From Thiotrichaceae bacterium (GTDB lineage: Bacteria > Pseudomonadota > Gammaproteobacteria > Thiotrichales > Thiotrichaceae), in contig JAGLEV010000076.1 in NCBI GenBank assembly GCA_023144895.1, positions 1 through 54,835 on the forward strand: a stretch of 54,835 nt of DNA, read 5' to 3'. Below the pieces are notes generated by a model. That model was not told the DNA's origin, made no database searches, and saw only the letters and a program-made list of their open reading frames with translations. The position numbers and the translations under genes are program-made. Positions 8,216-16,677 of the stretch are shown piece by piece; the stretch's first letter is position 1, and every line of letters begins with the position of its first letter.

Positions 8216-10459
8216 TCAGCTTGAAGGTAGTATATATTCTTTTGGATCAGTGCATTGCAGCTTTTCAATGAGTGATTTTGAGCGTTGAGTATAGTGATTG
8301 TAAATTTGGTTTATTCTTTTTATATTAATATTATGTTTACGCACTTGGTAAGAATAGGTAATCGCAGTCTGTAAATGTTGCTGTGCTAATGCTGTTTTAT
8401 TTATCGCTAAGGCAGTACAGGCTAAGCTATTTTCAATACGCATCAATAAAAGTTGGGGTGTGTTATGTAGATTATCCTTGAGAAGCGCTAGCGACTGAGC
8501 AGTTTGCTTCATTTGTTGATACGTTTCTAAATTTGGGTTGACCTGTTTAGATTGGATCTCTAGTAAGCTAATATGAATTTTTAGCTCAATAAAGAGGTGT
8601 TGATGAAGTTCGATACTATTATTAATGGTTCTCAACTCTTGTAATGATGTCTTAATGAGTGCCTTTGCCTCTGTTAGCCGACCTAGCTGTATATAGAGAT
8701 GAGTACGTGATAAATTTATCGGAATGATCAGCCGACGTTTTACCAACTCTGCTTTAGTGGCTGGTGAAGACTGAAGTAAGGATAGAGCTTCATGGTTAAT
8801 CATATTGAGTTCTTCAATGCTTGATTCATAAGCACCTGAGTACAATAAGAATTTGGCTAGCTGATGTTTAATATCGAGAATATTGATTTTAACCTCATTC
8901 TCTGGATGCTTTCGTAACCAAGCCTCTTCTTCACTTAATGTTTTACGATAAAGTTCTTTGGCATGATAGGTTTTACCGACACTTAACTCATAAGGATGCC
9001 CAGTATATTTTGCTAATAAGATTTTTGTCTGTATGTGTAAACGATGGAGTACTTCACTATCAGGGTGTTTACTCTTACTAAGCTCTGAATTATATTCAAC
9101 CGATTGGTTGATAAAATATAAATATTCCTTGATATTACTCTTTCCCACAACGCCAAGGCTCTCAAGCTCTTGAACCATCTCTATTATTTCTTCTTCAGCA
9201 CCTCGTTGCTTAGCTTCATCATCATGCTTGGCTTCCTTCAAGAGGCGATCTTGTTCAATTCTCTCCTGATTAGCGAAATATAGGTTAATGGGTTGATAGA
9301 GTAAAACTAATGCAATTGCTGAGCTTAGCCACCAGCGCCAATAATGACCAATGTGCTTTCTTACTAAATAAAGAGGTCGCTTTCCTACCGCATCAACAGG
9401 ATTATGATTAATCCAGTTATTTAAATCATTTTTAAATGCATAGGCAGAGCTATAACGTTGATCTCTATTTTCATGGGTGGCTTTGCAAAAGATAGCTCTT
9501 AACTCACGATTAGAAATCTTTTTTGCCATCGCCTTTGTATTCGCTATATCAAACTTTTTCTTAAAGCGTGAGACACGTTGTATTTTAGGTGGTATTTTTT
9601 TGGAAAGTAACTGCCCTAGTACAATACCAATACTATAGATATCATCGGCAATATGTGATGGCATTTGATTATGCCGTTGTGGGCTAGAGTAGATGGGGGT
9701 GAGTGCAAAAGGATGATTGCTGTGTGATTGATCAGAATGAGTATTAACCAATGTTTGTGCAATACCAAAATCGAGTAATTTTAACTTAGCCGTAGGGGTC
9801 ACTAATATATTGGCAGGTTTAATATCACAGTGGATAACACCATGCTGATGTGAGCGGTGGGTTACGTGACAGAGGTCAAGACATAGAGAGACAATCTGTC
9901 GCTTATTATAGTGGTTATGTATTGCAAACTCATCAATGGGATCACCATCAACATATTCCATTACAATATAAGGGAAGCCTTCAGGTAATGTACCACCATC
10001 TAATAAGGTAACAATATTGGGGTGTTCAAGGTTAGCAAGCACTTGTCGTTCTTGGAAGAAGCGACTCACATCAATGCCCGCCACTTCGACCACTTTAATG
10101 GCGACCACTTTGTCATATTCACCATCATTACGTTGTGCAATGTAAATTCTGCCCATGCCACCTTTATTAATTTGGCGGATAACAGTATAGGCTCCCAGAG
10201 TACGCCCGACTAAATTGGGACACTGGGTTTCAGTAGCGTTTGTTGTCTTACTTAGTGTGTCACTAGAAGCATCTAAGAAGCCCGCACCATGATGAGCTTC
10301 AAGCAGGCTATGCACCTCATCAACAAGGGTACTATTGTTATATTGAGATTTAAGCCATGCACTTTGTTCTTCAATGGGTTGTTCAAGTGCCTCAAAAAAA
10401 GCCTCTTCAACTTCATCTTGAAAATTAGATTCTAACTTTTCATTTCTCGATATAGCCAT
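8216..10459 (-). CDS. Transmembrane serine/threonine protein kinase with helical-repeat sensor tail
   Basis: A Hanks-type kinase domain spans roughly residues 90-355. It has the glycine loop NKGGMGRIYIA, the lysine in VAIKVVE, the catalytic loop HCDIKPANIL and the LLDFGIA metal site, so it should be active. A single membrane segment (WWLSSAIALVLLYQPINLYF) follows. The last ~330 residues are helical, TPR-like, and by topology outside the cytoplasm. The first ATG (10477) has no ribosome site; the ATG at 10459 is preceded by AGGGAG, so I chose it. Either way the gene overlaps the sigma-factor gene, which indicates coupling. The kinase probably controls the sigma factor (inference). Confidence 0.88.
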   Translation of the reverse strand: MAISRNEKLESNFQDEVEEAFFEALEQPIEEQSAWLKSQYNNSTLVDEVHSLLEAHHGAGFLDASSDTLSKTTNATETQCPNLVGRTLGAYTVIRQINKGGMGRIYIAQRNDGEYDKVVAIKVVEVAGIDVSRFFQERQVLANLEHPNIVTLLDGGTLPEGFPYIVMEYVDGDPIDEFAIHNHYNKRQIVSLCLDLCHVTHRSHQHGVIHCDIKPANILVTPTAKLKLLDFGIAQTLVNTHSDQSHSNHPFALTPIYSSPQRHNQMPSHIADDIYSIGIVLGQLLSKKIPPKIQRVSRFKKKFDIANTKAMAKKISNRELRAIFCKATHENRDQRYSSAYAFKNDLNNWINHNPVDAVGKRPLYLVRKHIGHYWRWWLSSAIALVLLYQPINLYFANQERIEQDRLLKEAKHDDEAKQRGAEEEIIEMVQELESLGVVGKSNIKEYLYFINQSVEYNSELSKSKHPDSEVLHRLHIQTKILLAKYTGHPYELSVGKTYHAKELYRKTLSEEEAWLRKHPENEVKINILDIKHQLAKFLLYSGAYESSIEELNMINHEALSLLQSSPATKAELVKRRLIIPINLSRTHLYIQLGRLTEAKALIKTSLQELRTINNSIELHQHLFIELKIHISLLEIQSKQVNPNLETYQQMKQTAQSLALLKDNLHNTPQLLLMRIENSLACTALAINKTALAQQHLQTAITYSYQVRKHNINIKRINQIYNHYTQRSKSLIEKLQCTDPKEYILPSS

Positions 10460-10950
10460 GCTCTCCCTAGAGTCCATTTACGTTTTACACTAGAAACTGA
10501 AATATCAAGCTCGTCCGCTACTTCTTCTACCGTAAGACCAGAAAAAAAGCGTAACTCAACAATAGAGGCTTGAATAGGATCGATGGATTCAAGGTTATTG
10601 AGTAGTTCATTAAGCTCTAATACATCATGTTCAACATTGGCTTCCACTTGCCCCATATGGTTTTTGAGTGTAATAGCCTGTTGTCCACTACCTCGTTTTA
10701 CGCGTTTTTTCTTTCTGGCATGGTCAACTAAAACTTGGCGAATATTGCGACCACAAAGAGCAATGAAATGTTGTTTATTATTAAATGAAAATGCACTATT
10801 TTTCTCTAGTTTGAGGTAGGTTTCATTGACTAACTCAGTAGGGCAGAGTGTATGATTTGCCCTTTCTCTAGAGAGTTGTGCTGAAGCAATGCGCTTTAGC
10901 TCTGGATAGACATTATTGAATAGCTGATTACTTAATTGATTAATAGACAT
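10432..10950 (-). CDS. ECF-family RNA polymerase sigma factor
   Basis: A short sigma-70 of the PF07638-type ECF group (172 residues). Region 2 is seen in ELKRIASAQL..PTELVNETYLKL and region 4 in VELRFFSGLTVEEVADELDISVSSVKRKW, an HTH. No anti-sigma gene is adjacent; instead the next gene is a transmembrane Ser/Thr kinase whose start lies inside this gene. This arrangement is known for ECF sigma factors activated by phosphorylation (Vibrio EcfP-PknT is the studied case), so direct control by the kinase is plausible but inferred. Three starts compete (10962, 10959, 10950). The AAGGA site is too close to the first two, so I chose 10950. Confidence 0.88.
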   Translation of the reverse strand: MSINQLSNQLFNNVYPELKRIASAQLSRERANHTLCPTELVNETYLKLEKNSAFSFNNKQHFIALCGRNIRQVLVDHARKKKRVKRGSGQQAITLKNHMGQVEANVEHDVLELNELLNNLESIDPIQASIVELRFFSGLTVEEVADELDISVSSVKRKWTLGRAWLYREMKS

Positions 10951-11241
10951 CGGTAGCATCATCCTTGATAGTGTTGAGTCTTTGAGTTAAATAATTAAAC
11001 ACATGCAGGGGGTTGCTTCGGCAATGATTCATATTCGATTGTTTTCTGTGAATTGTCGAAATTTTATACATGTTTTAAAATATTACCCTAGTCGTAGTCT
11101 TTTCAGTTTATGAAGTGATAATATATAGAGTGTAGTAGTAGATAAACAGTGATTCTGAAAAAAGATTCACTTTATTTTTAAATAAATAGGATATATTTAT
11201 TATAATATTAGTTATTAGTATCTTACTGTTATCTTTTTGTA

Positions 11242-11268
11242 TGCTATGTATAACTTTTATACATAGCA
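11242..11268. repeat. Perfect inverted repeat, TGCTATGTATAA
   Basis: Twelve bases, a CTT spacer, then the exact reverse complement (TTATACATAGCA). ATTTTT-like sequence follows on the plus strand 10 bases later. It could be a transcription-factor site or a hairpin of a 5' leader. Confidence 0.6.
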
Positions 11269-11581
11269 ATCAGTTATTTTTAGCTTGTCTTATAATATTT
11301 TTATACGAAAAGGTGAGTTTTTCAACAACTTATTAATAACTAAAGTTGCTTCTAAAGCCGATGTTCAGTATAAGCAGTGTTCAAGAAAATCTAATCCATA
11401 AAATCCCTCAAACTTATAGAGCAGAAGAGTGTAGAAGATTCTGCTTAGCGATAATCAAATTTAAAGCATCACGAGTCAGCGTAATGACAGGTAGGGTATG
11501 CTATACGCTTAATTAACCTCTGATTAATGCTGTTTGTTTTAGTCCGTGTGTCTAATTAATTGCTCTGATAAGGAGGCTTTT

Positions 11582-11601
11582 TGCTATAATTTTTTATAGC
11601 A
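11582..11601. repeat. Perfect inverted repeat, TGCTATAA
   Basis: Eight-base arms around TTTT. The first six bases match the larger hairpin 340 bases upstream, which suggests a shared motif rather than chance AT-rich pairing. Confidence 0.45.
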
Positions 11602-11772
11602 TCACAGTAGGGCTTTCTAGGTATAGGGTAAATAGGATTTACGATCTGCTTGAAAATTTACTGTCAAAAAAATACAAATAAGGGTGCGTACTTAAGCTTC
11701 AGTCTCTTGAAGTAATTCTTTTTATTTTAATTCACCAGTGTGGATTAAATATTTCCATTTTAGGTAGGGTAA

Positions 11773-13533
11773 ATGTTAGTGAAAATAAAATATTGGGCTG
11801 GCTTGTCCATTATCACACTCGCTGTTGTGGGTGTGGTGGGGTGTTCTTATAATGAGGTGGTGACAGATGTTCCTAAGCCGAACCCACTGCCTATTGCTAA
11901 AGTTAAACCACAGCTTCAGTATAAAAAACTACAACAACAAAAGTCTCAAGTACGGCAACAGCATGTACAAAAACCTCGTAAACAATGGAATAAGCCATCG
12001 CATCCTAAAATTATTACTGCTGCTGAAGCTTCAGTGCAAAAGCAGAATTTTGATAGAAGAGAGGGGAATCTTGTAGAGCAAAAGCCAGTAAAGTGGAAAG
12101 CGGTTTCTCCTAGGATAGCCCCTCCTCGTCGTGTGGCTCAAGTGCGTCGTCAGGCTCAACCACCTAAACGGGTTGCAAGAGTGCATCGTCAGGCTCAGCC
12201 ACCTAAACGAGTTGCAAGAGTGCATCGTCAGGCTCAACCACCTAAGCGGGTTGCAAGAGTGCATCGTCAGGCTCAGCCACCTAAACGGGCTGCAAGAGTG
12301 TACCGTCAGGCTCAGCCACCTCAGCGGGCTGCAAGAGTGTATCGTCAGGCTCAGCCACCTAAGCGGGTTGCAAGAGTCCATCGTTCACAACAACGGAGAC
12401 CTGCGGTCAAAGCAAGACCTAGCTATCAGCAGCCTAAGAAGGTTGTTTATCGCAAACCCGCAAGGTTGATTAAACGAAAGCTGACGAGCCTTGATCGTAT
12501 CGTCTTGCCTAATGATACTTATCAACCAAGACGTTCTAATCAGCCTAAAGCAAGCCGATTGACAGGTGATTTTGCAGGCAATCAAAATACGGTTGCTTTT
12601 ATTAACATGATGACACAGCGGCATGGTTTTGATCGTCGTTACTTGAATCATTTATTTTCTAATACTCGTGCAACAAGCTTTTTAAAGAAAATGGCGTATA
12701 AGGATGAAAGACCTAAAAGAAAGAGAGTAAAGAGCAAATCAAGGTCAGGTAGCTGGTCTCGTTATAGAAGTTTATTCTTAACACCAAAGACTATTAATAA
12801 AGGTATTGCTTTCTATCGTCAAAATCGTTCTGTATTTGAGCAAGCTGAGCGGCGTTATGGTGTACCTAAGGAATATATTCTAGGTATTATCGGTGTTGAG
12901 ACACGTTATGGTGGCAACGTTGGGCAGAATCGCGCGATAGATGCCTTAGCAACAATGGGGTTCAGAAATGCACGCCGTGGTAATTACTTCCAAAGTGAAT
13001 TAGAAAGCTTCTTATTAATGTCTCGTCGCACAGGTCTTAATCCTTTAAAGCCAAAAGCTTCTTATGCAGGAGCATTAGGCTTATGTCAGTTTATGCCAAG
13101 TAATATTAAGCTATATGGTGTTGATATGGATCGTAAAGGTGGCTGTAACTTATGGACTCCTGCAGATGCGATTGGCAGTGTAGCGAACTATTTTAGTAAG
13201 CATGGCTGGAGAACAGGCGGTGATGTTGCAGTACTTGCGCGTACTAAAGGTCGTGATTATAAGCGTTATAAACATAGCTACAAGACGGTGCATAGCCTAA
13301 GCAAAATGAAGCGTGCAGGTGTTAGCCCGACAGGCTCTATTGGTAATAAAGTAAGATTATTACGAATGAGTGTTTATGGTGGTGAAGAGGTTTGGTTGGC
13401 TGATCATAACTTTTATGTTATTACTCGTTATAACCATAGCAGTAAGTATGCGATGGCAGTACATCAGTTAGCACAGGCAATTAAGCGACGTATTGGTGGA
13501 ACAAGCGATAACTATCGTACAGTGAAGCTATAA
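11773..13533 (+). CDS. MltB-like lytic murein transglycosylase lipoprotein with basic Pro-rich tandem repeats
   Basis: Cleaves the glycan strand of peptidoglycan with formation of 1,6-anhydro-MurNAc. The N-terminus is a lipoprotein signal with lipobox VVGC near residue 24, so it is anchored in a membrane. Residues ~120-205 are six 13-residue copies of a V-H/R-R-QAQPPKRVAR repeat, strongly basic. The SLT_2 catalytic domain occupies ~residues 265-575: the catalytic glutamate is in IIGVETRYGG, with YAGALGLCQFMPSNI and LWTPADAIGSVANYF following. MltB is normally ~360 residues, so the 586-residue length is due to the N-terminal repeat linker. The linker could reach across or bind the anionic cell wall (inference). 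Confidence 0.9.
   Translation: MLVKIKYWAGLSIITLAVVGVVGCSYNEVVTDVPKPNPLPIAKVKPQLQYKKLQQQKSQVRQQHVQKPRKQWNKPSHPKIITAAEASVQKQNFDRREGNLVEQKPVKWKAVSPRIAPPRRVAQVRRQAQPPKRVARVHRQAQPPKRVARVHRQAQPPKRVARVHRQAQPPKRAARVYRQAQPPQRAARVYRQAQPPKRVARVHRSQQRRPAVKARPSYQQPKKVVYRKPARLIKRKLTSLDRIVLPNDTYQPRRSNQPKASRLTGDFAGNQNTVAFINMMTQRHGFDRRYLNHLFSNTRATSFLKKMAYKDERPKRKRVKSKSRSGSWSRYRSLFLTPKTINKGIAFYRQNRSVFEQAERRYGVPKEYILGIIGVETRYGGNVGQNRAIDALATMGFRNARRGNYFQSELESFLLMSRRTGLNPLKPKASYAGALGLCQFMPSNIKLYGVDMDRKGGCNLWTPADAIGSVANYFSKHGWRTGGDVAVLARTKGRDYKRYKHSYKTVHSLSKMKRAGVSPTGSIGNKVRLLRMSVYGGEEVWLADHNFYVITRYNHSSKYAMAVHQLAQAIKRRIGGTSDNYRTVKL
12142..12375 (+). repeat. Six tandem 39-bp repeats inside the mltB-like gene
   Basis: Six consecutive in-frame 39-base units encode V-x-R-QAQPPKRVAR. 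Copies differ mostly at third codon positions and at a few residues (K/Q, V/A, H/R/Y). A partial copy precedes at ~12121. The variation shows that the reading frame is kept, so this is coding repeat, not a CRISPR. Confidence 0.95.
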
Positions 13534-13547
13534 CCACTTAGCATGTA

Positions 13548-13584
13548 TAGGCTGAAGTCTGACCTTTTGTTAGACTTCAGCCTA
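13548..13584. terminator. 13-bp hairpin between convergent genes
   Basis: TAGGCTGAAGTCT and its perfect complement with an 11-base loop lie between the mltB-like stop and the end of the leftward gene. It lacks a T run but is well placed to end transcription in both directions. It shares the CTTCAG core with the REP-like palindromes elsewhere in the window. Confidence 0.5.
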
Positions 13585-13596
13585 AGCTACCGTTCA

Positions 13597-15732
13597 TTAG
13601 TGTTGATTTAGTTCTACTTTATCATTGACTGACCTATCTTCCTTATAGGAATAAGCACCAATCTGAATAACCACTTCATCACTAATAACTCCTTGTGCTG
13701 TTTGAGCTTCAAGTCTCAAGACATAGCGACCATTTTGTGAAAATATAGCCTTTGTATTTCTACTAGAGGCATCATTAAAAATCACTTCTCCTTTTCCTGA
13801 TACCTTTGACCAGTGCAACTCTGAGCCTTTAATACTAAAATCAAGCTGTGCATTAAGTTGGGCAGAAAACTGGTTAGGAGCTAAAGCTTGATGTAGAGTA
13901 TAAGCATATATATTTCCTTCTCGTTGCCCCCAATCACTATTAAACATCACTTGGCTTCCATCAGGGCTAACCACCATTTTTGCTTGTCGATCATAGGCAC
14001 TAAAGCTACTGTAATGTTTACCAAGATGCTTAACCGTTTGACTCTTATCGAGCTTAACAGCCAGTAGCTCAGCCTTTAAAGCCGTACCATAATGGTTATC
14101 TTTTGGATCAGGTCTCGCGCTAAAATAAGCCCAACCAGGTTGTTTTATATTTCGTGTGGAAACATGACCACAGAAATAGCTCAATCCTAGTAAATCTGTT
14201 TTCTTGCCATCTTTAAGGCGAGTCATTGAAGCAGGGCAGGTTTGTACATAAACTTCATCACCCGATGCATCATAGCCAATATCAGCATGATCTCCCTTGT
14301 GAGCCAGATGGCGAAGCTTCTGAAACTGCATATTGTACAGTTTCACCCCATAGCGCCCTTCATTGCTAATAATATATTTTCCTGATTGACTCACTGACAT
14401 CCAGTCTAAGTTTTTAGGTGCTGCCATTTTTGCTGCTATGCGCGTTTTGTGGATATCATAAAGCCAAACATAAGCACCATCATTAAGCGCAATATAGCGA
14501 TCATCCGCAGAAAGGTTACCCTCAAAATTAGCCGTTAATATGCCTGATTCTTGAAAGCTGTGTACGACCTTCCATTGTCGTGTCTTGAGGGAGTAGCGAT
14601 TTAATGTATTTTTGTGAAGACCATAAAGTTGCTTGGGGTTGATATTTGACCAGAGTATCTCTGTATATTTTTTCCCCGTTGATTTATCCATAGAAATAGA
14701 AGCAATAGGCTGATGTGTGCGCGCGTCTCTAATCTGACCAAATTTTAATTTATAGTAGCGTTGATTGCTGTTCCAAGGCTGATCTTTAGCATACATATGT
14801 TGCAATGTGTGTGAATTTCCATCATACCCCGACATTTTTTTGGAACTTATTCGTATTGTCTCTGTCGAAAAGGACGGGTTGCTTTGTTTCAATAAGTAAT
14901 GAGGCAAGGGATGGGTATTTTTTACCGCAATAGGTCCTTGCCAATAGTAAAGATGTTGATCATCACCTGCACTAAGTAATGTGCTGGCAAACTTAAGAGG
15001 CTGGATTGCAACCACTGTTTGACTTATTCGGTTGCTTGTTCGTGTTTTTCGTTGCCAGCGCCATGATGATTTTAGCACGCTACGCCCACTTGACCGTTGA
15101 AAGCTCCCACTCATTTGTGCGCCACGTTCATTGGGATCACCGATATGAAAGATTATATCTTGATTTTTAGTCGCTTCTAATTGACCACGAGGGAGTCCCT
15201 GACCCACACAAAGTGCATCAATAATCAGTGAATGATTGGGCTGAGCAGGTAGTTTTGTTGTAATTAACTCAGGGTCTTTACTGGTATTGGATGCAATAGT
15301 ACGAGGTACCTTTTGTTCGATATGGTCGAATGTCATTGCCGCTATATTTAAATTAGTTGCATTGCTTTCTACTGATATCGTTATTGTTGCTTGGCGAGGT
15401 AAGTCTTTTTCTAATAAGTAAAAGAACTCAGAAGTACAGTGAGTATTCCAGCTTTTAACCTGAGTATATGACTTGGGTACAGGGGGGATGAGTTGCTTGC
15501 CAATCCTGAGTTTATGCTTGCTTGCACCTTCGCTTGAAACAGCAATTAGTAGAAGACGATTATCAGCCTTACTGAGCGAATGAGTCAATGAAGTATTCTT
15601 TGATGAACTATGGTGTGTGGATATTCTATTGATCTGCATGTCCTGAGCAGGCATATAACTTTTTGCCTGATGACTAAAGATTAATAGGGCTAATAAACTA
15701 AGTAATTGAATAGAGATGAACCATTTCGACAT
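13597..15732 (-). CDS. Secreted beta-rich protein with propeller-like blades and a C-terminal PKD-like domain
   Basis: A 711-residue protein of no known function. I start it at the ATG 15732, which has AAAGGA seven bases upstream and opens directly into a signal peptide (MSKWFISIQLLSLLALLIFS..AKS). An in-frame ATG at 15864 lacks a ribosome site. After the signal comes an all-beta N-terminal domain (~residues 40-240). Then come WD40/TolB-like blades with phrases such as LLSAGDDQHLYYWQG, DRYIALNDGAYVWLYD and VVSPDGSQVMFNSDWG. The last ~90 residues resemble a PKD/Ig-like fold (FSQNGRYVLRLEAQTAQG). It is probably exported to the periplasm or surface. Confidence 0.72.
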   Translation of the reverse strand: MSKWFISIQLLSLLALLIFSHQAKSYMPAQDMQINRISTHHSSSKNTSLTHSLSKADNRLLLIAVSSEGASKHKLRIGKQLIPPVPKSYTQVKSWNTHCTSEFFYLLEKDLPRQATITISVESNATNLNIAAMTFDHIEQKVPRTIASNTSKDPELITTKLPAQPNHSLIIDALCVGQGLPRGQLEATKNQDIIFHIGDPNERGAQMSGSFQRSSGRSVLKSSWRWQRKTRTSNRISQTVVAIQPLKFASTLLSAGDDQHLYYWQGPIAVKNTHPLPHYLLKQSNPSFSTETIRISSKKMSGYDGNSHTLQHMYAKDQPWNSNQRYYKLKFGQIRDARTHQPIASISMDKSTGKKYTEILWSNINPKQLYGLHKNTLNRYSLKTRQWKVVHSFQESGILTANFEGNLSADDRYIALNDGAYVWLYDIHKTRIAAKMAAPKNLDWMSVSQSGKYIISNEGRYGVKLYNMQFQKLRHLAHKGDHADIGYDASGDEVYVQTCPASMTRLKDGKKTDLLGLSYFCGHVSTRNIKQPGWAYFSARPDPKDNHYGTALKAELLAVKLDKSQTVKHLGKHYSSFSAYDRQAKMVVSPDGSQVMFNSDWGQREGNIYAYTLHQALAPNQFSAQLNAQLDFSIKGSELHWSKVSGKGEVIFNDASSRNTKAIFSQNGRYVLRLEAQTAQGVISDEVVIQIGAYSYKEDRSVNDKVELNQH

Positions 15733-16677
15733 GAGTTTTCCTTTGCTCAAGATCACGCTAAATATAAAGTAAAAGACCTTCGCATATAACAATCGAGAGA
15801 GACTAGATGTTCTTTTATGAGACCCTCCAATGCTGGAGTGTTTAGCGAGGATCTTATTGAACATTCGTCGTTATTGTTGCGTACAGCCTTTTTTTATAGG
15901 TAATACTTTTATTATGAGGCTGTACTTATGCGAAGGTCATTCATAACGTAGTGAAGATAATGGGTAAAAGTTTTCAGGGTGAGGTATTGGCTGATGAAGT
16001 TGGAGTAATTTTGGCTTGACGGCTATTGCTTTTTTTAAAAGAGAAAATAATGTGAAATAGATACATTAATTGAGCAATAAAATAAGTTGGGATAAATGAA
16101 ACGAGACCTGTTTATTCTTTGTATAAAATTTCTTCAAAACTGTTGTATTTTTAACAACAGTATTTGTTTGTTCAGCTTGGGTTGTTGCAATTAAGTTGCT
16201 GTTGTATTAGGGGTTTGCGTCTAGGCTTTAATTACAGTAGGCTATCTGGATTGAAAAAACTAGTAGCAATAAATATAGAATTATTGCATTGGAATTAGTG
16301 AAAGAATTGAGAAAACAATGAATAGATTTTAATCGTTTCTTTGCGGGTCTCTATGATTAAATTTAATGGTTGCTCATTAGCAAGCTTTTTAAAGCAATAG
16401 TGAGAATATAGTTCTAAACTCTTATACAAGAATAGCGTTTAGGGCTATTTATATTTTATCTATTCTGGCGTAGTTAGTGCTAGTTAAGGTTGTCATTCTA
16501 ATACAGAAAAAAGATGGTATTACACTGCCTTATTGGTAGAAATTTAAAATATATTCGCTTTTTTAAGTAGAAAGCGGTTACCTTGAATATCTGGTTAGAT
16601 CAATACTGTGACGTAAAGTAATTGATTTAGGTTCTAATTATATAATAATTTTTTTGAAAAAAATAGGAAGGTTAGTT
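15733..16677. other. Non-coding gap of ~945 bp with nested inverted repeats
   Basis: It lies between divergent genes, is AT-rich and contains no credible ORF. The part nearest the leftward gene holds the nested inverted repeat 15775-15938. A 7-bp hairpin (CTGTTGT / ACAACAG) is at 16140-16160. Promoters for both neighbours must be here. Confidence 0.5.
15775..15938. repeat. Nested inverted repeats in the leader of the propeller gene
   Basis: Outer arms GACCTTCGCATA (15775-15786) and its exact complement (15927-15938) enclose a second pair, GTACAGCCT (15881-15889) and AGGCTGTAC (15917-15925). The 164-bp span could be a MITE relic or a structured 5' leader. No target-site duplication is obvious. 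Confidence 0.5.

Larger units (their letters stand above)
10951..11772. other. Non-coding gap of ~820 bp between sigma and mltB-like genes
   Basis: No ORF with a credible start is seen. The stretch is very AT-rich and must hold the promoters of both divergent genes. It contains a 12-bp hairpin at 11242-11268, an 8-bp hairpin at 11582-11601, and a further TGCTATA at 11499, so the same TGCTAT core occurs three times. Confidence 0.5.

Noticed and set aside
12142-12375. 39-bp direct repeats that could suggest a CRISPR array
   Set aside because: They are contiguous without spacers, keep one reading frame, and vary at third codon positions within a gene.
12031-12469. Two overlapping open frames of 112 and 116 codons in the repeat region
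   Set aside because: They are frame shadows of the repetitive mltB-like gene; their repeats follow the 13-codon period and they have no ribosome sites.
15733-15864. Extended N-terminus of the propeller protein
   Set aside because: No ribosome site, and it would bury the signal peptide that begins at the 15732 ATG.
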